Source: JAKFDI01 sp044508835 (GTDB lineage Bacteria; Pseudomonadota; Gammaproteobacteria; Burkholderiales; Burkholderiaceae_C). Taken from it: a stretch of 64,000 nt of DNA. Numbering within the stretch: position 1 is the first letter of the stretch; each line of letters starts with the position of its first letter. Both the position numbers and the translations under genes were made by a program. Location: contig JBIQHD010000013.1 of assembly GCA_044508835.1 (NCBI GenBank), forward strand, positions 1 through 64,000, given 5' to 3'. Below, piece after piece: positions 41,080 to 49,493 of the stretch. The notes under the pieces were generated by a model. The model did not search any database. It was given only the letters and a program-made list of their open reading frames with translations, and was not told the origin of the DNA.

Positions 41080-43341
41080 ATGCCTCACGCGACGGCCATC
41101 GACCCCCCGCACAGCACGGCGCAGGCGCACGCCGACATCCGCATCCTGCGCGTTGCGCAGCTGCGCGGCCCCAACCTCTGGACCTTCCGCCCGGCGCTGG
41201 AGGTGTGGCTGGACCTGGGCACGCTGGAGCAGCACCCGTCCAACCGCCTGCCCGGCTTCAACGCGCGGCTCACGGCGATGCTGCCGGGGCTGGTCGAGCA
41301 CCACTGCGGCGTGGGCGAGCGCGGCGGCTTCATCCAGCGCCTGGACGAAGGCACCTGGGCCGGCCACGTGCTGGAACACGTGGTGATCGAGCTGCTCAAC
41401 CTCGCCGGCCTGCCCACCGGCTTCGGCCAGACGCGCGAGACGTCCAGGCGCGGCGTCTACCGCATGGTCATCCGCTCGCGCGACGAATCCGTCACCCGCG
41501 CCGCGCTGGAATGCGGCCACCGGCTGCTGATGTCGGCCATCAACGACAGGCCGCACGACGTGGCCGCCTCGGTGGCGTGCATCCGCGAGGTGCTCGACCG
41601 CTGCTGGCTCGGCCCCAGCACGCAGGCCATCGTGGCCGCGGCCACCGAGCGCGGCATCCCGCACCTGCGGCTGAACGACGGCAACCTCGTGCAGCTCGGC
41701 CAGGGCGTGCACCAGCGCCGCATCTGGACGGCCGAGACCGACCTCACCAGCGCCATCGCCGAAAGCATCTCGCGCGACAAGGGCCTGACCAAGCAGCTGC
41801 TCTCGGCCTGCGGCGTGCCCGTGCCCGAGGGCCGGCGCGTGGACGGCGCCGACGAGGCCTGGGAGGCCGCGCAGTCCATCGGCCTGCCGGTGGTGGTCAA
41901 GCCGCGCGACGGCAACCACGCCCGCGGCGTGACGCTGGAGCTGCGCACCCGCGAGGACATCGCCGCCGCCTACGCGCTGGCCGACGCGCACGGCAGCGCC
42001 GTCATGGTCGAGCGCTACGTGCGCGGCGACGAGCACCGGCTGCTCGTCGTCGGCGGCAAGGTGGCGGCCGCCACGCGCGGCGAATCGGTGTGGATCACCG
42101 GAGATGGCTTCTCCACCGTGGCCGAGCTCATCGCCCTGCAGGTCAACAGCGACCCGCGGCGCGGCGACGCCGAGGGCTGCCCGCTGAGCCCGGTGCGGCT
42201 GGACGACCCGGAGATCCCCGTCGCGCTGGAGCTGAAGCGCCAGGGTCTGGACGGCGCCGCCGTGCCCGCCGCCGGCCGGCGCGTGCTGGTGCTGCGCACC
42301 GGCAACCTGGCCATCGACTGCACCGACGAGGTCCACCCCGAGGTGGCGCATGCGGCGGCGCTGGCCGCGCGCGTGGTCGGGCTCGACATCGCCGGCGTCG
42401 ACGTGGTGTGCGAGCACATCAGCCGCCCGCTGGAAGCGCAGGGCGGCGCCATCGTCGAGGTCAACGCCGGCCCCGGCCTGCTGATGCACCTGAAGCCGGC
42501 CGTCGGCCAGCCGCGGCCCGTGGGCCAGGCCATCGTCGACCAGCTCTTCCCCGCCGGCGACAGCGGCCGCATCCCGGTGGTGGGCGTGGCCGGCTCGCGC
42601 GACACCGCCACCGTGGCGCGGCTGGTGGCCTGGCTGCTGCACCTGGCCGGGCGCAAGGTCGGCCTGGCCTGCGGCGAGGGCCTGTTCGTCGGCGCGCGCC
42701 GCGTCGACCGCCGCCCGAGCGCCGAGTTCGAGGCCGCGCAGCGCCTGCTCATCAACCGCGAGGTGCAGGCGGCGGTGGTCGAGACCGGCGCGCGCGCCAT
42801 CCTGCGCGACGGCCTGCCCTACGACCGCTGCGCCGTCGGCGTGGTGACCGACCTCGGCGGCGCCGAGCAGCTGGCCGACTTCGACGTGCAGGACGCCCGC
42901 GGCGTGGCGCGCGCGCTGCGCACCCAGGTCGACGTGGTGCTGCCCGACGGCGTGGCCGTGCTCGACGCGGCCGACGAGCGCATCGCCGCCATGGCCGAGC
43001 TGTGCGACGGCGAGGTCATCCTCTACGGGCTGGACCCGGCCCTGCCGGCGCTGGCCGCGCACCGCGCCGCCGGCGGGCGCGCCGCCTTCGTGCGCGAGGG
43101 CCGGCTGGTGCTTGCCTCCGGCAGCCACGAGAACGAGATCGGCCCGCTGCTCGCGCCGGGCCCGACGCAGGCGTCCATGCAGGCGCCCACGCAGACGCCG
43201 GCGCCGGTCGCCGTGCTGGCCGGCGCCTGCGCCGCCTGGGCGCTGGGCCTGCCGCCGCAGCTCATCGCCACCGGCCTGCACACCTTCGCACCGCTGGCGG
43301 CCGATGCCGCCGCCGCCCTCCCGACCCCGCTGAAGAACTGA
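41080..43341 (+). CDS. CphA-like cyanophycin synthetase paralogue with degenerate Mur-ligase domain
   Basis: A 753-residue protein colinear with CphA. The N-terminal domain begins with ILRVAQLRGPNLWTFRPALEVWL, and the ATP-grasp domain (about residues 240-480) keeps VVVKPRDGNHARGV and IVEVNAGPGLLMHL. In the C-terminal Mur-ligase-like domain the P-loop GTNGKTTT of CphA is replaced by GVAGSRDTATV (about residue 503), and the domain is shortened. One of the two ATP-dependent ligation sites is therefore probably dead. This matches the CphA-prime/CphA2 type of paralogues, some of which join beta-Asp-Arg dipeptides. It precedes cphA by 34 bp in the same direction. Confidence 0.92.
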   Translation: MPHATAIDPPHSTAQAHADIRILRVAQLRGPNLWTFRPALEVWLDLGTLEQHPSNRLPGFNARLTAMLPGLVEHHCGVGERGGFIQRLDEGTWAGHVLEHVVIELLNLAGLPTGFGQTRETSRRGVYRMVIRSRDESVTRAALECGHRLLMSAINDRPHDVAASVACIREVLDRCWLGPSTQAIVAAATERGIPHLRLNDGNLVQLGQGVHQRRIWTAETDLTSAIAESISRDKGLTKQLLSACGVPVPEGRRVDGADEAWEAAQSIGLPVVVKPRDGNHARGVTLELRTREDIAAAYALADAHGSAVMVERYVRGDEHRLLVVGGKVAAATRGESVWITGDGFSTVAELIALQVNSDPRRGDAEGCPLSPVRLDDPEIPVALELKRQGLDGAAVPAAGRRVLVLRTGNLAIDCTDEVHPEVAHAAALAARVVGLDIAGVDVVCEHISRPLEAQGGAIVEVNAGPGLLMHLKPAVGQPRPVGQAIVDQLFPAGDSGRIPVVGVAGSRDTATVARLVAWLLHLAGRKVGLACGEGLFVGARRVDRRPSAEFEAAQRLLINREVQAAVVETGARAILRDGLPYDRCAVGVVTDLGGAEQLADFDVQDARGVARALRTQVDVVLPDGVAVLDAADERIAAMAELCDGEVILYGLDPALPALAAHRAAGGRAAFVREGRLVLASGSHENEIGPLLAPGPTQASMQAPTQTPAPVAVLAGACAAWALGLPPQLIATGLHTFAPLAADAAAALPTPLKN

Positions 43342-43375
43342 GCGCCCGACCGTGCGCGCCGAAGAGAACCCCACC

Positions 43376-45979
43376 ATGAACGTCCAACGCATCCGCGCGC
43401 TGCGCGGCCCCAACCTCTGGAGCCGCCACACGGCCGTCGAGGCCATCGTGCAGTGCGAGGCCGCGGAGCATCCGCCGCAGGCCATGCCGGCGCTCGTCGA
43501 CCGGCTGCGCCTGCTGTTCCCGGCGCTCGGGCCGCTGCGCGTGCGCGGCCCGCGCCTGGGCATGCCGCACCTGCTGGAAGCCGCGGCGCTGGCGCTGCAG
43601 GCGCAGGCCGGCTGCCCGGTGAGCTTCAGCCGCACCGCGGCCACGGCCGAGCCCGATGTGTGGCAGGTGGTGGTGCAGTACAGCGAAGAGGCCGTGGGCC
43701 GCCTCGCCTTCGAGCTGGCCGGGCAGCTGATCGCCGCCGTCGCCGCCGGGGCGGCCTTCGACGTGGCCGCCGCCGTCGAGCGCCTCCGCGAGCTCGACGA
43801 GGACGAGCGCCTCGGCCCGAGCACCGGCTGCATCGTGCACGCCGCCGCCGCGCGCGGCATCCCGGCGCAGCGCCTGACCAGCGGCAGCCTGGTGCGCCTG
43901 GGCTGGGGCGCGCGCCAGCGCAGGATCTGGGCCGCCGAGGTCGACTCGACCAGCGCCGTGGCCGAATCCATCGCCCAGGACAAGGACCTGAGCAAGCGCC
44001 TGCTCGAAGCCGCCGGCGTGCCCGTGCCCGGCGGCCGTCCGGTGAGCGACGTGGCCGACGGCTGGGCCGCGGCGCAGCGCATCGGCCTGCCGGTGGTGGT
44101 CAAGCCGCGCGACGGCAACCAGGGCAAGGGCGTGACGGTGAACATCACCGGCGAGGCCGCCTTCGCCGCCGCCTTCCGCGCCGCCGCCGAACACGGCGAG
44201 GTGATGGTCGAGAAGTACCTGCCGGGCGACGACTTCCGCCTGCTCGTCGTCGGCGACAAGCTGGTGGCCGCCGCGCGGCGCGACCCGCCCTGCGTCACCG
44301 GCGACGGCCGCCACACGGTGCGCGAGCTGGTCGAGCAGGTGAACGCCGACCCGCGCCGCGGCAGCGGCCACGCCACGGCGCTCACGAAGATCCGCTTCGA
44401 CGACATCGCCGTGGCGCGCCTCGCGCTGCAGGACCTGCGGCCCGAGTCGGTGCCCGAGCAGGGCCGCCGCGTGGTGCTGCGCAACAACGCCAACCTGAGC
44501 ACCGGCGGCACCGCCACCGACGTGACGGACGACGTGCACCCCGAGGTGGCGGCGCGCGCCGTGGCGGCGGCGCAGATGATCGGCCTGGACATCTGCGGCG
44601 TCGACCTGGTGTGCGAGACCGTGAGCCGCCCGCTGGAAGACCAGCACGGCGGCATCGTCGAGGTCAACGCCGCGCCGGGGCTGCGCATGCACCTCACGCC
44701 CTCCTACGGCCGCGGCCGCGCCGTGGGCGAGGCCATCGTCGACCACCTGTTCGGCCGCGCCGACGACGGCCGCGTGCCGGTGGTGGCCGTCACCGGCACC
44801 AACGGCAAGACGACCACGGTGCGGCTCGCGGCGCACCTGTTCGCCACCGCCGGCCTGTGCGTGGGCATGACCAACACCGATGGCGTGTACGTCGGCGGGC
44901 GGCAGATCGACAGCGGCGACTGCAGCGGCCCGAAGAGCGCGCGCAACGTGCTCGCCCACCCGGACGTGGAAGCGGCGGTGCTGGAGACGGCGCGCGGCGG
45001 CCTGCTGCGCGAGGGCCTGGGCTTCGACCAGTGCCGGGTGGCCGTGGTCACCAACGTCGGCCAGGGCGACCACCTCGGCCTGAACCACATCCACACCGTG
45101 GAGGACGTGGCCGCGCTCAAGCAGGTGATCGTGCAGAACGTGGCGAGCGACGGCTGGGCCGTGCTCAACGCCGCCGACCCGCACGTGGCCGCGATGGCCG
45201 GCAACTGCCCGGGCCGCGTGATCTTCTTCGCCGCCGATCCGCGCCTGCCGCTGATGGCCGCGCAGCTCGCGCGCGGCCAGCGCTGCGTGCACGTCGAGGG
45301 CGACGCCATCGTGGCCGTGGAAGGCGCGATGCGCGAGCGGCTGCCGCTGGCCGACATCCCGCTCACGCGGCGCGGCAGCATCGGCTTCCAGGTGCAGAAC
45401 GCCATGGCGGCGATTGCCGCGGCCTGGGGCTGCGGCCTCGACTGGGACGCGATCCGCCGCGGCCTGGCCACCTTCGTGAACGACGCCGACAACGCGCCCG
45501 GCCGCTTCAACGTCATGGACTACCGCGGCGCGACCGTGATCGCCGACTACGGCCACAACCCCGACGCGATGCGCGCGCTGGTCGGCGCGATCGACGCCAT
45601 GCGCCTGCCGCCGCGGGCGCGGCGCTCGGTGGTCATCAGCGGCGCCGGCGACCGGCGTGACGAGGACATCCGTGCGCAGACCGCCATCCTCGGCGAGGCC
45701 TTCGACGAGGCGGTGCTGTTCGAGGACGCCTGCCAGCGCGGCCGCGCCGACGGCGAGGTCCTGCGGCTGCTGCGCGAGGGCCTGCACGGCGCGCTGCGCA
45801 CGCGGCGCGTGGACGAAGTGCGCGGCGAGTTCGCGGCCATCGACCTGGCCCTGTCGCGGCTGGCGCCGGGCGACGTGTGCCTGGTGCTGGTCGACCAGGT
45901 GGAGGAGGCGCTGGCGCACCTGGCCCGGCGCATCGCCGAGCCGGTGCCCGAGCCCCGGGCCGAGGCGCTCGCGGCCTGA
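43376..45979 (+). CDS. cphA: Cyanophycin synthetase
   Basis: An 867-residue enzyme that builds cyanophycin, the multi-L-arginyl-poly-L-aspartate nitrogen store, by alternately adding aspartate and arginine at the expense of ATP. N-terminal domain: MNVQRIRALRGPNLWSRH. ATP-grasp domain: VVVKPRDGNQGKGV near residue 240, MVEKYLPGDDFRLLVV. Mur-ligase-like domain: intact P-loop VTGTNGKTTT near residue 472, AVLETARGGLLREGLGF, and DYGHNPDAM near residue 723. All sites look complete. It follows the paralogue gene in one operon. No cyanophycinase (cphB) or isoaspartyl dipeptidase gene is in the window. Confidence 0.96.
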   Translation: MNVQRIRALRGPNLWSRHTAVEAIVQCEAAEHPPQAMPALVDRLRLLFPALGPLRVRGPRLGMPHLLEAAALALQAQAGCPVSFSRTAATAEPDVWQVVVQYSEEAVGRLAFELAGQLIAAVAAGAAFDVAAAVERLRELDEDERLGPSTGCIVHAAAARGIPAQRLTSGSLVRLGWGARQRRIWAAEVDSTSAVAESIAQDKDLSKRLLEAAGVPVPGGRPVSDVADGWAAAQRIGLPVVVKPRDGNQGKGVTVNITGEAAFAAAFRAAAEHGEVMVEKYLPGDDFRLLVVGDKLVAAARRDPPCVTGDGRHTVRELVEQVNADPRRGSGHATALTKIRFDDIAVARLALQDLRPESVPEQGRRVVLRNNANLSTGGTATDVTDDVHPEVAARAVAAAQMIGLDICGVDLVCETVSRPLEDQHGGIVEVNAAPGLRMHLTPSYGRGRAVGEAIVDHLFGRADDGRVPVVAVTGTNGKTTTVRLAAHLFATAGLCVGMTNTDGVYVGGRQIDSGDCSGPKSARNVLAHPDVEAAVLETARGGLLREGLGFDQCRVAVVTNVGQGDHLGLNHIHTVEDVAALKQVIVQNVASDGWAVLNAADPHVAAMAGNCPGRVIFFAADPRLPLMAAQLARGQRCVHVEGDAIVAVEGAMRERLPLADIPLTRRGSIGFQVQNAMAAIAAAWGCGLDWDAIRRGLATFVNDADNAPGRFNVMDYRGATVIADYGHNPDAMRALVGAIDAMRLPPRARRSVVISGAGDRRDEDIRAQTAILGEAFDEAVLFEDACQRGRADGEVLRLLREGLHGALRTRRVDEVRGEFAAIDLALSRLAPGDVCLVLVDQVEEALAHLARRIAEPVPEPRAEALAA

Positions 45980-46142
45980 CGGGGGCCGCCCGGCCGGCCA
46001 CGCCGCCGGTACCGGCCGGGACGCTGTGTCACCCCGGGTGCTGTCAGGTTTCTCGACGCTTGCCGCCCGCCGCCGCCCCGGCAGGACGGGCGTGCACCTG
46101 TAACTCGTTGTTTTTCAAGGGAGGTTTCTGACGGTTACCAAT

Positions 46143-46158
46143 TGGCATGAGGCGTGCT
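46143..46158 (+). promoter_or_regulatory. Sigma-54-type promoter of the PEP-CTERM gene
   Basis: TGGCATGAGGCGTGCT matches the -24/-12 consensus TGGCACG-N4-TTGC(A/T) at all but two positions, with GG and GC at the required 10-bp spacing. Transcription would start about 12 bases downstream, leaving a leader of roughly 45 bases to the ATG at 46213. PEP-CTERM genes are often driven by sigma-54 with the PrsK/PrsR regulators, which are not in this window. Confidence 0.7.
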
Positions 46159-46212
46159 ATCGATGTGAACGCTCTCTCATCGATCCACAAAATTCGCCAA
46201 ATAGGAACCATC

Positions 46213-47022
46213 ATGAACATCCGATCGTCCCTCCAGGCCGTGGCCGCCGCAGCGGCGGCCGTCCTGATCGCCGCCCCGGCCCAGGCCGCGCCGATCACCG
46301 ACTGGAACTACACCCTGACTGGCGTCTGGAGCTCCCGCACGCCGACGTCCGGCGTCAGCCTGAGCGGCAACCAGAAGACCCTGTCCTGGGGCGCGGACGG
46401 GTCGTTCTCCTCGCTGGTGATCGGCGCCGACCAGAACGGCAGCGTCCAGACGCAGATCACCGGCGACTCGCCGCAGGCCGGCACCACGGCGGCGGGCCTC
46501 ACGCTCACGCACAACAACAACGTGCTGCCCAGCACCGCGCCCACGCTCGCCGGCGCCACCCTCACGGCGACGCTGATCCTGGACCCGACGAGCCCGGACT
46601 ACGCGCCGTTCCCCCCGGCCAGCCTCAGCTACAACATCCTGTTCGAGGAAACCACCAACTCGACGCCGTGCGCCGCCACCAGCCCGAGCGGGAACCCCTG
46701 CAACGACATCTTCGTGCAGACCTCCGGCTTCCTGAACCAGGTGCTCACCTTCGGCGACCAGACCTACTACATCAACATCTTCCCGATCAACGGCGGCCTG
46801 CTGAACACGCTGAGCAATTCCGCCTGCCAGGCGGCCGGGGCGCCCAACGGCTGCATCGGCTTCACCACGATCGAGAACCAGTCCAACACGCTGAGCTTCG
46901 GCTTCACGATCTCCACCGAGCGCTTCGTCAACAACGTGCCGGAGCCCGGCACCCTGGCGCTGCTCGGCGCGGCCCTGCTGGGCGCGGGCGCGGCTGGCCG
47001 CCGCCGCAAGACGCGGCAGTGA
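46213..47022 (+). CDS. PEP-CTERM sorted surface protein (THxN type)
   Basis: A 269-residue exported protein. Residues 1-26 are a signal peptide ending AQA-AP. The body is Ser/Thr/Asn-rich and probably beta-stranded, with the block LTLTHNNN near residue 97 that gives the THxN family its name. The C-terminus NVPEPGTLALLGAALLGAGA followed by AGRRRK is a complete PEP-CTERM sorting signal: motif VPEP, hydrophobic helix, basic tail. Exosortase would cleave it in the inner membrane for delivery to the surface or biofilm matrix. AGGAA lies five bases before the ATG. No exosortase gene is nearby. Confidence 0.93.
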   Translation: MNIRSSLQAVAAAAAAVLIAAPAQAAPITDWNYTLTGVWSSRTPTSGVSLSGNQKTLSWGADGSFSSLVIGADQNGSVQTQITGDSPQAGTTAAGLTLTHNNNVLPSTAPTLAGATLTATLILDPTSPDYAPFPPASLSYNILFEETTNSTPCAATSPSGNPCNDIFVQTSGFLNQVLTFGDQTYYINIFPINGGLLNTLSNSACQAAGAPNGCIGFTTIENQSNTLSFGFTISTERFVNNVPEPGTLALLGAALLGAGAAGRRRKTRQ

Positions 47023-47058
47023 GCCCCGGCGGCCCACGGGCCGCCGCACACACCCTCG

Positions 47059-47092
47059 GGGGCGGCAGCGCGCGGCGGTGCCGCCCCTTCTT
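47059..47092 (+). terminator. Intrinsic terminator after the PEP-CTERM gene
   Basis: Arms 47059-47067 (GGGGCGGCA) and 47079-47087 (TGCCGCCCC) form a nine-bp stem, followed by TTCTTCG. It lies 37 bases after the stop and just before the next gene start. Confidence 0.6.
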
Positions 47093-47138
47093 CGTCTGCG
47101 GGGGGCGCCGGCGCACCGGCTGCCAGAATCCGGTCCCG

Positions 47139-48374
47139 ATGGCTTCCCGACAAGACACCGCCGCCCTCCACGCCCCCGAGATCCGCCGTGCCGGCCGCGA
47201 CCTGCTGTCGCTCGCGCTGATGGACGCGCGCAACCGCACGCTGCACTGGCTGTCCGTGTACGAAGACCGCCTCGGCCCCGCGCTGCGCGTGCCCTGCGCG
47301 CCGGAACTGTGGCCGCCGCTGTGGCTGGCCGGGCACCTGGCCTGGTTCCAGGAGCGCTGGATCGCGCGCAACGTGCAGCGCCAGCGCGGCGCCGGCTGCG
47401 ACCCGCAGGCCGCGGGGCTGGCCTCGATCGAGCGCCGGGCCGACCGCTGGTACGACCCGGCGCAGCTCACGCACGAGGCGCGCTGGCAGCTCGGGCTGCC
47501 CGGCGCGCAGGAGACCAAGCAGTACCTCGCCGACACGATGGACGTCACGCTCGAGCTGCTCGAAGGCGCGCAGGAGAGCGACGACGGCCTCTACTTCTTC
47601 CGCCTCGCGCTGTTCCACGAAGACCTGCGCGGCGAGACCTTCGCGCACATGGCGCAGACGCTCGACCTCGACCTGCGCGCCGCCGGCGCCGCGCTGCCCG
47701 AGATCGCCTCGCAGCCGCCGCGCGAGCCGCTGCTGTTCCCGGCCATGCGCCACATGCTCGGCTCGCCGCCGCGCGGCTTCGTCTTCGACAACGAGAAGTG
47801 GGCGCACGAGGTGGCGCTGCCCGAGTTCGAGATCGACGCGCTGCCCGTCACCTGGGCGCAGTACGCCGAGTTCGTGGAGGACGGCGGCTACGACGAGGCG
47901 CGGCACTGGTCGGCCGAGGGCTGGGACTGGGTGCGCCGCGGCGAGCGCCGCGTGCCGCGCCACGTCGACCAGATGCGCCAGGGCGTGATGCAGCAGCGCT
48001 TCGGCCGGCTCGCGCGCGTGCCGCTCGCGCAGCCGGCGCTGCACCTGAGCTGGTACGAGGCCGACGCCTGGTGCCGCTGGGCCGGCCGGCGCCTGCCCAC
48101 CGAGGTGGAGTGGGAGGCCGCGGCCTGCACGGGCCAGGCGCGCGGCTTCCAGCACGGCAGCGTGTGGGAGTGGGTGGCATCCAGCCTGCGGCCCTATCCC
48201 GGCTTCTCGCCCGACCCGTGGCGCGCGTACTCCGAGCCCGCCTTCGGCTCGCACAAGGTGCTGCGCGGCGGCTCCTTCGCCACCCACGGGCGGCTGCGCG
48301 ACCCGAAGTTCCGCGGCTTCGCGCAACCCGCGCGCGACGACCTCTTCACCGGCTTCCGCAGCTGTTCCCTCTGA
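47139..48374 (+). CDS. EgtB/SenA-like non-haem iron enzyme (DinB + SUMF1 domains) with altered ligand motif
   Basis: A 411-residue protein. The N-terminal DinB-like helical domain carries the first likely iron ligand His66 in AGHLAWFQERW; the C-terminal SUMF1/FGE-like domain is recognised by LPVTWAQYAEFVEDGGY, LSWYEADAWCRWAGRRLPTE, GSVWEWVASS and VLRGGSFATHGRLRDPKFRGF. Family members join a thiol or selenol to histidine betaine (EgtB, OvoA, SenA). The usual ligand motif HxxxHxE is HEDLRGE here (His160, Arg164), so the second histidine is lost. The start fits a -10-like CAGAAT nine bases upstream. No EgtD or SenB/SenC gene is nearby, so function is uncertain. Confidence 0.85.
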   Translation: MASRQDTAALHAPEIRRAGRDLLSLALMDARNRTLHWLSVYEDRLGPALRVPCAPELWPPLWLAGHLAWFQERWIARNVQRQRGAGCDPQAAGLASIERRADRWYDPAQLTHEARWQLGLPGAQETKQYLADTMDVTLELLEGAQESDDGLYFFRLALFHEDLRGETFAHMAQTLDLDLRAAGAALPEIASQPPREPLLFPAMRHMLGSPPRGFVFDNEKWAHEVALPEFEIDALPVTWAQYAEFVEDGGYDEARHWSAEGWDWVRRGERRVPRHVDQMRQGVMQQRFGRLARVPLAQPALHLSWYEADAWCRWAGRRLPTEVEWEAAACTGQARGFQHGSVWEWVASSLRPYPGFSPDPWRAYSEPAFGSHKVLRGGSFATHGRLRDPKFRGFAQPARDDLFTGFRSCSL

Positions 48375-48460
48375 CCACCGTGCGTGCTTCGGCCGCGGCC
48401 GATGACAGCGCCAGACGATCGCGCTAGGCTTTGCCGTTCGTCCCAGCCGGAGACCATGCC

Positions 48461-49462
48461 ATGGACAGCCTCGACCTGAAGGTGCTCTCGCAGGCGCGCG
48501 ACTGGTTCGCCGCGGGCCGCAAGGTGTGGCTGGTCACGGTGATCGAGACCTGGGGCTCGGCGCCGCGCCCGCCCGGCGCGCTGCTGTGCCTGCGCGACGA
48601 CGGCCTGGTGGTCGGCTCGGTCTCGGGCGGCTGCGTGGAGGACGACCTCATCGACCGCGTGCGCCACGGCGAGCGCGTGGGCGGCGCCTCGCTCGTCACC
48701 TACGGCGTGACCAAGGAAGAGGCCGCGCGCTTCGGCCTGCCGTGCGGCGGCAACCTGCGGCTGGTGCAGGAGCCGCTGCGCGACATCGGCTGGGTCGACG
48801 AGGTGCTCGCGCGCACCGCGCGGCACGAACTGGTGGCGCGCCGGCTCGACCTGCAGACGCAGGAAGTGACGGTCGAGCCCGCCGTGCGCGGCGAGGCCTT
48901 CAGCTTCGACGGCCGCACCGTGCGCGCGCTGTTCGGCCCCAAGTGGCGCATGCTCATCATCGGCGCCGGCCAGCTCTCGCGCGTGCTGGCGCAGATGGCG
49001 CTGACGCTCGACTTCGAGGTCACCTGCTGCGACCCGCGCGAGGAATACCACCTCACCTGGGACGTGCCCGGCACGCATTTCAGCACCGCCATGCCCGACG
49101 ACCTGGCGCTGGAGATGCAGCTCGATCCGCACTGCGCGGTGGTCGCCGTCACCCACGACCCCAAGCTCGACGACCTGGTGCTGCTGGAGGCGCTGAAGTC
49201 GCCCGCGTTCTACGTGGGCGCGCTCGGCTCGCGCGGCAACACGGCGAAGCGGCAGGAGCGGCTGGCGCTGTTCGACCTCACCGCCGCCGAGATCGGCCGG
49301 CTGCACGGCCCGATCGGCCTCGACCTCGGCAGCCGCACGCCGGCGGAGATCGCCGTGGCCATCCTGGCCGAGGTGATCGCCGTGCGCAACGGCGTGCCGC
49401 TGATGCAGAAGAAGGACGGCTCGGCGATGCCGCAGGTTGCGGCGGTGTGCGGGCAGGGGTGA
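48461..49462 (+). CDS. XdhC/CoxI family protein
   Basis: A 333-residue cytoplasmic protein. The N-terminal XdhC domain has TVIETWGSAPRPPGALLCLR and GSVSGGCVEDDLI (about residues 45-57), and the C-terminal domain has a Rossmann-type nucleotide-binding motif LIIGAGQLSRVLAQMA near residue 168 followed by the conserved HDPKLDD block and GALGSRGNTAKR. XdhC proteins carry and sulfurate molybdenum cofactor for xanthine dehydrogenase-type enzymes. No such enzyme is nearby, so it serves a distant target. The start at 48461 has CCGGAG eight bases upstream. The gene converges on the GAF-Fis regulator gene. Confidence 0.9.
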   Translation: MDSLDLKVLSQARDWFAAGRKVWLVTVIETWGSAPRPPGALLCLRDDGLVVGSVSGGCVEDDLIDRVRHGERVGGASLVTYGVTKEEAARFGLPCGGNLRLVQEPLRDIGWVDEVLARTARHELVARRLDLQTQEVTVEPAVRGEAFSFDGRTVRALFGPKWRMLIIGAGQLSRVLAQMALTLDFEVTCCDPREEYHLTWDVPGTHFSTAMPDDLALEMQLDPHCAVVAVTHDPKLDDLVLLEALKSPAFYVGALGSRGNTAKRQERLALFDLTAAEIGRLHGPIGLDLGSRTPAEIAVAILAEVIAVRNGVPLMQKKDGSAMPQVAAVCGQG

Positions 49463-49493
49463 CGCGCGGCGCGCGGCGGCCTCGCACCGATTC

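Noticed and set aside
38751..43379. Very long open frames overlapping the ABC exporter and cphA-type genes on both strands (plus 38751-43379, minus 39655-44697)
   Set aside because: They span gene boundaries and divergent intergenic DNA, have no recognisable domains, and mirror the codon pattern of the real genes.
45989..46020. Terminator after cphA (CCCGGCCGG/CCGGCCGGG)
   Set aside because: No T-run follows on either strand, and such GC stems are frequent by chance in this DNA.
47139..48374. Selenoneine synthase (SenA) as a firm name
   Set aside because: senB and senC neighbours are absent and the iron-ligand motif is altered, so only a family-level call is supported.
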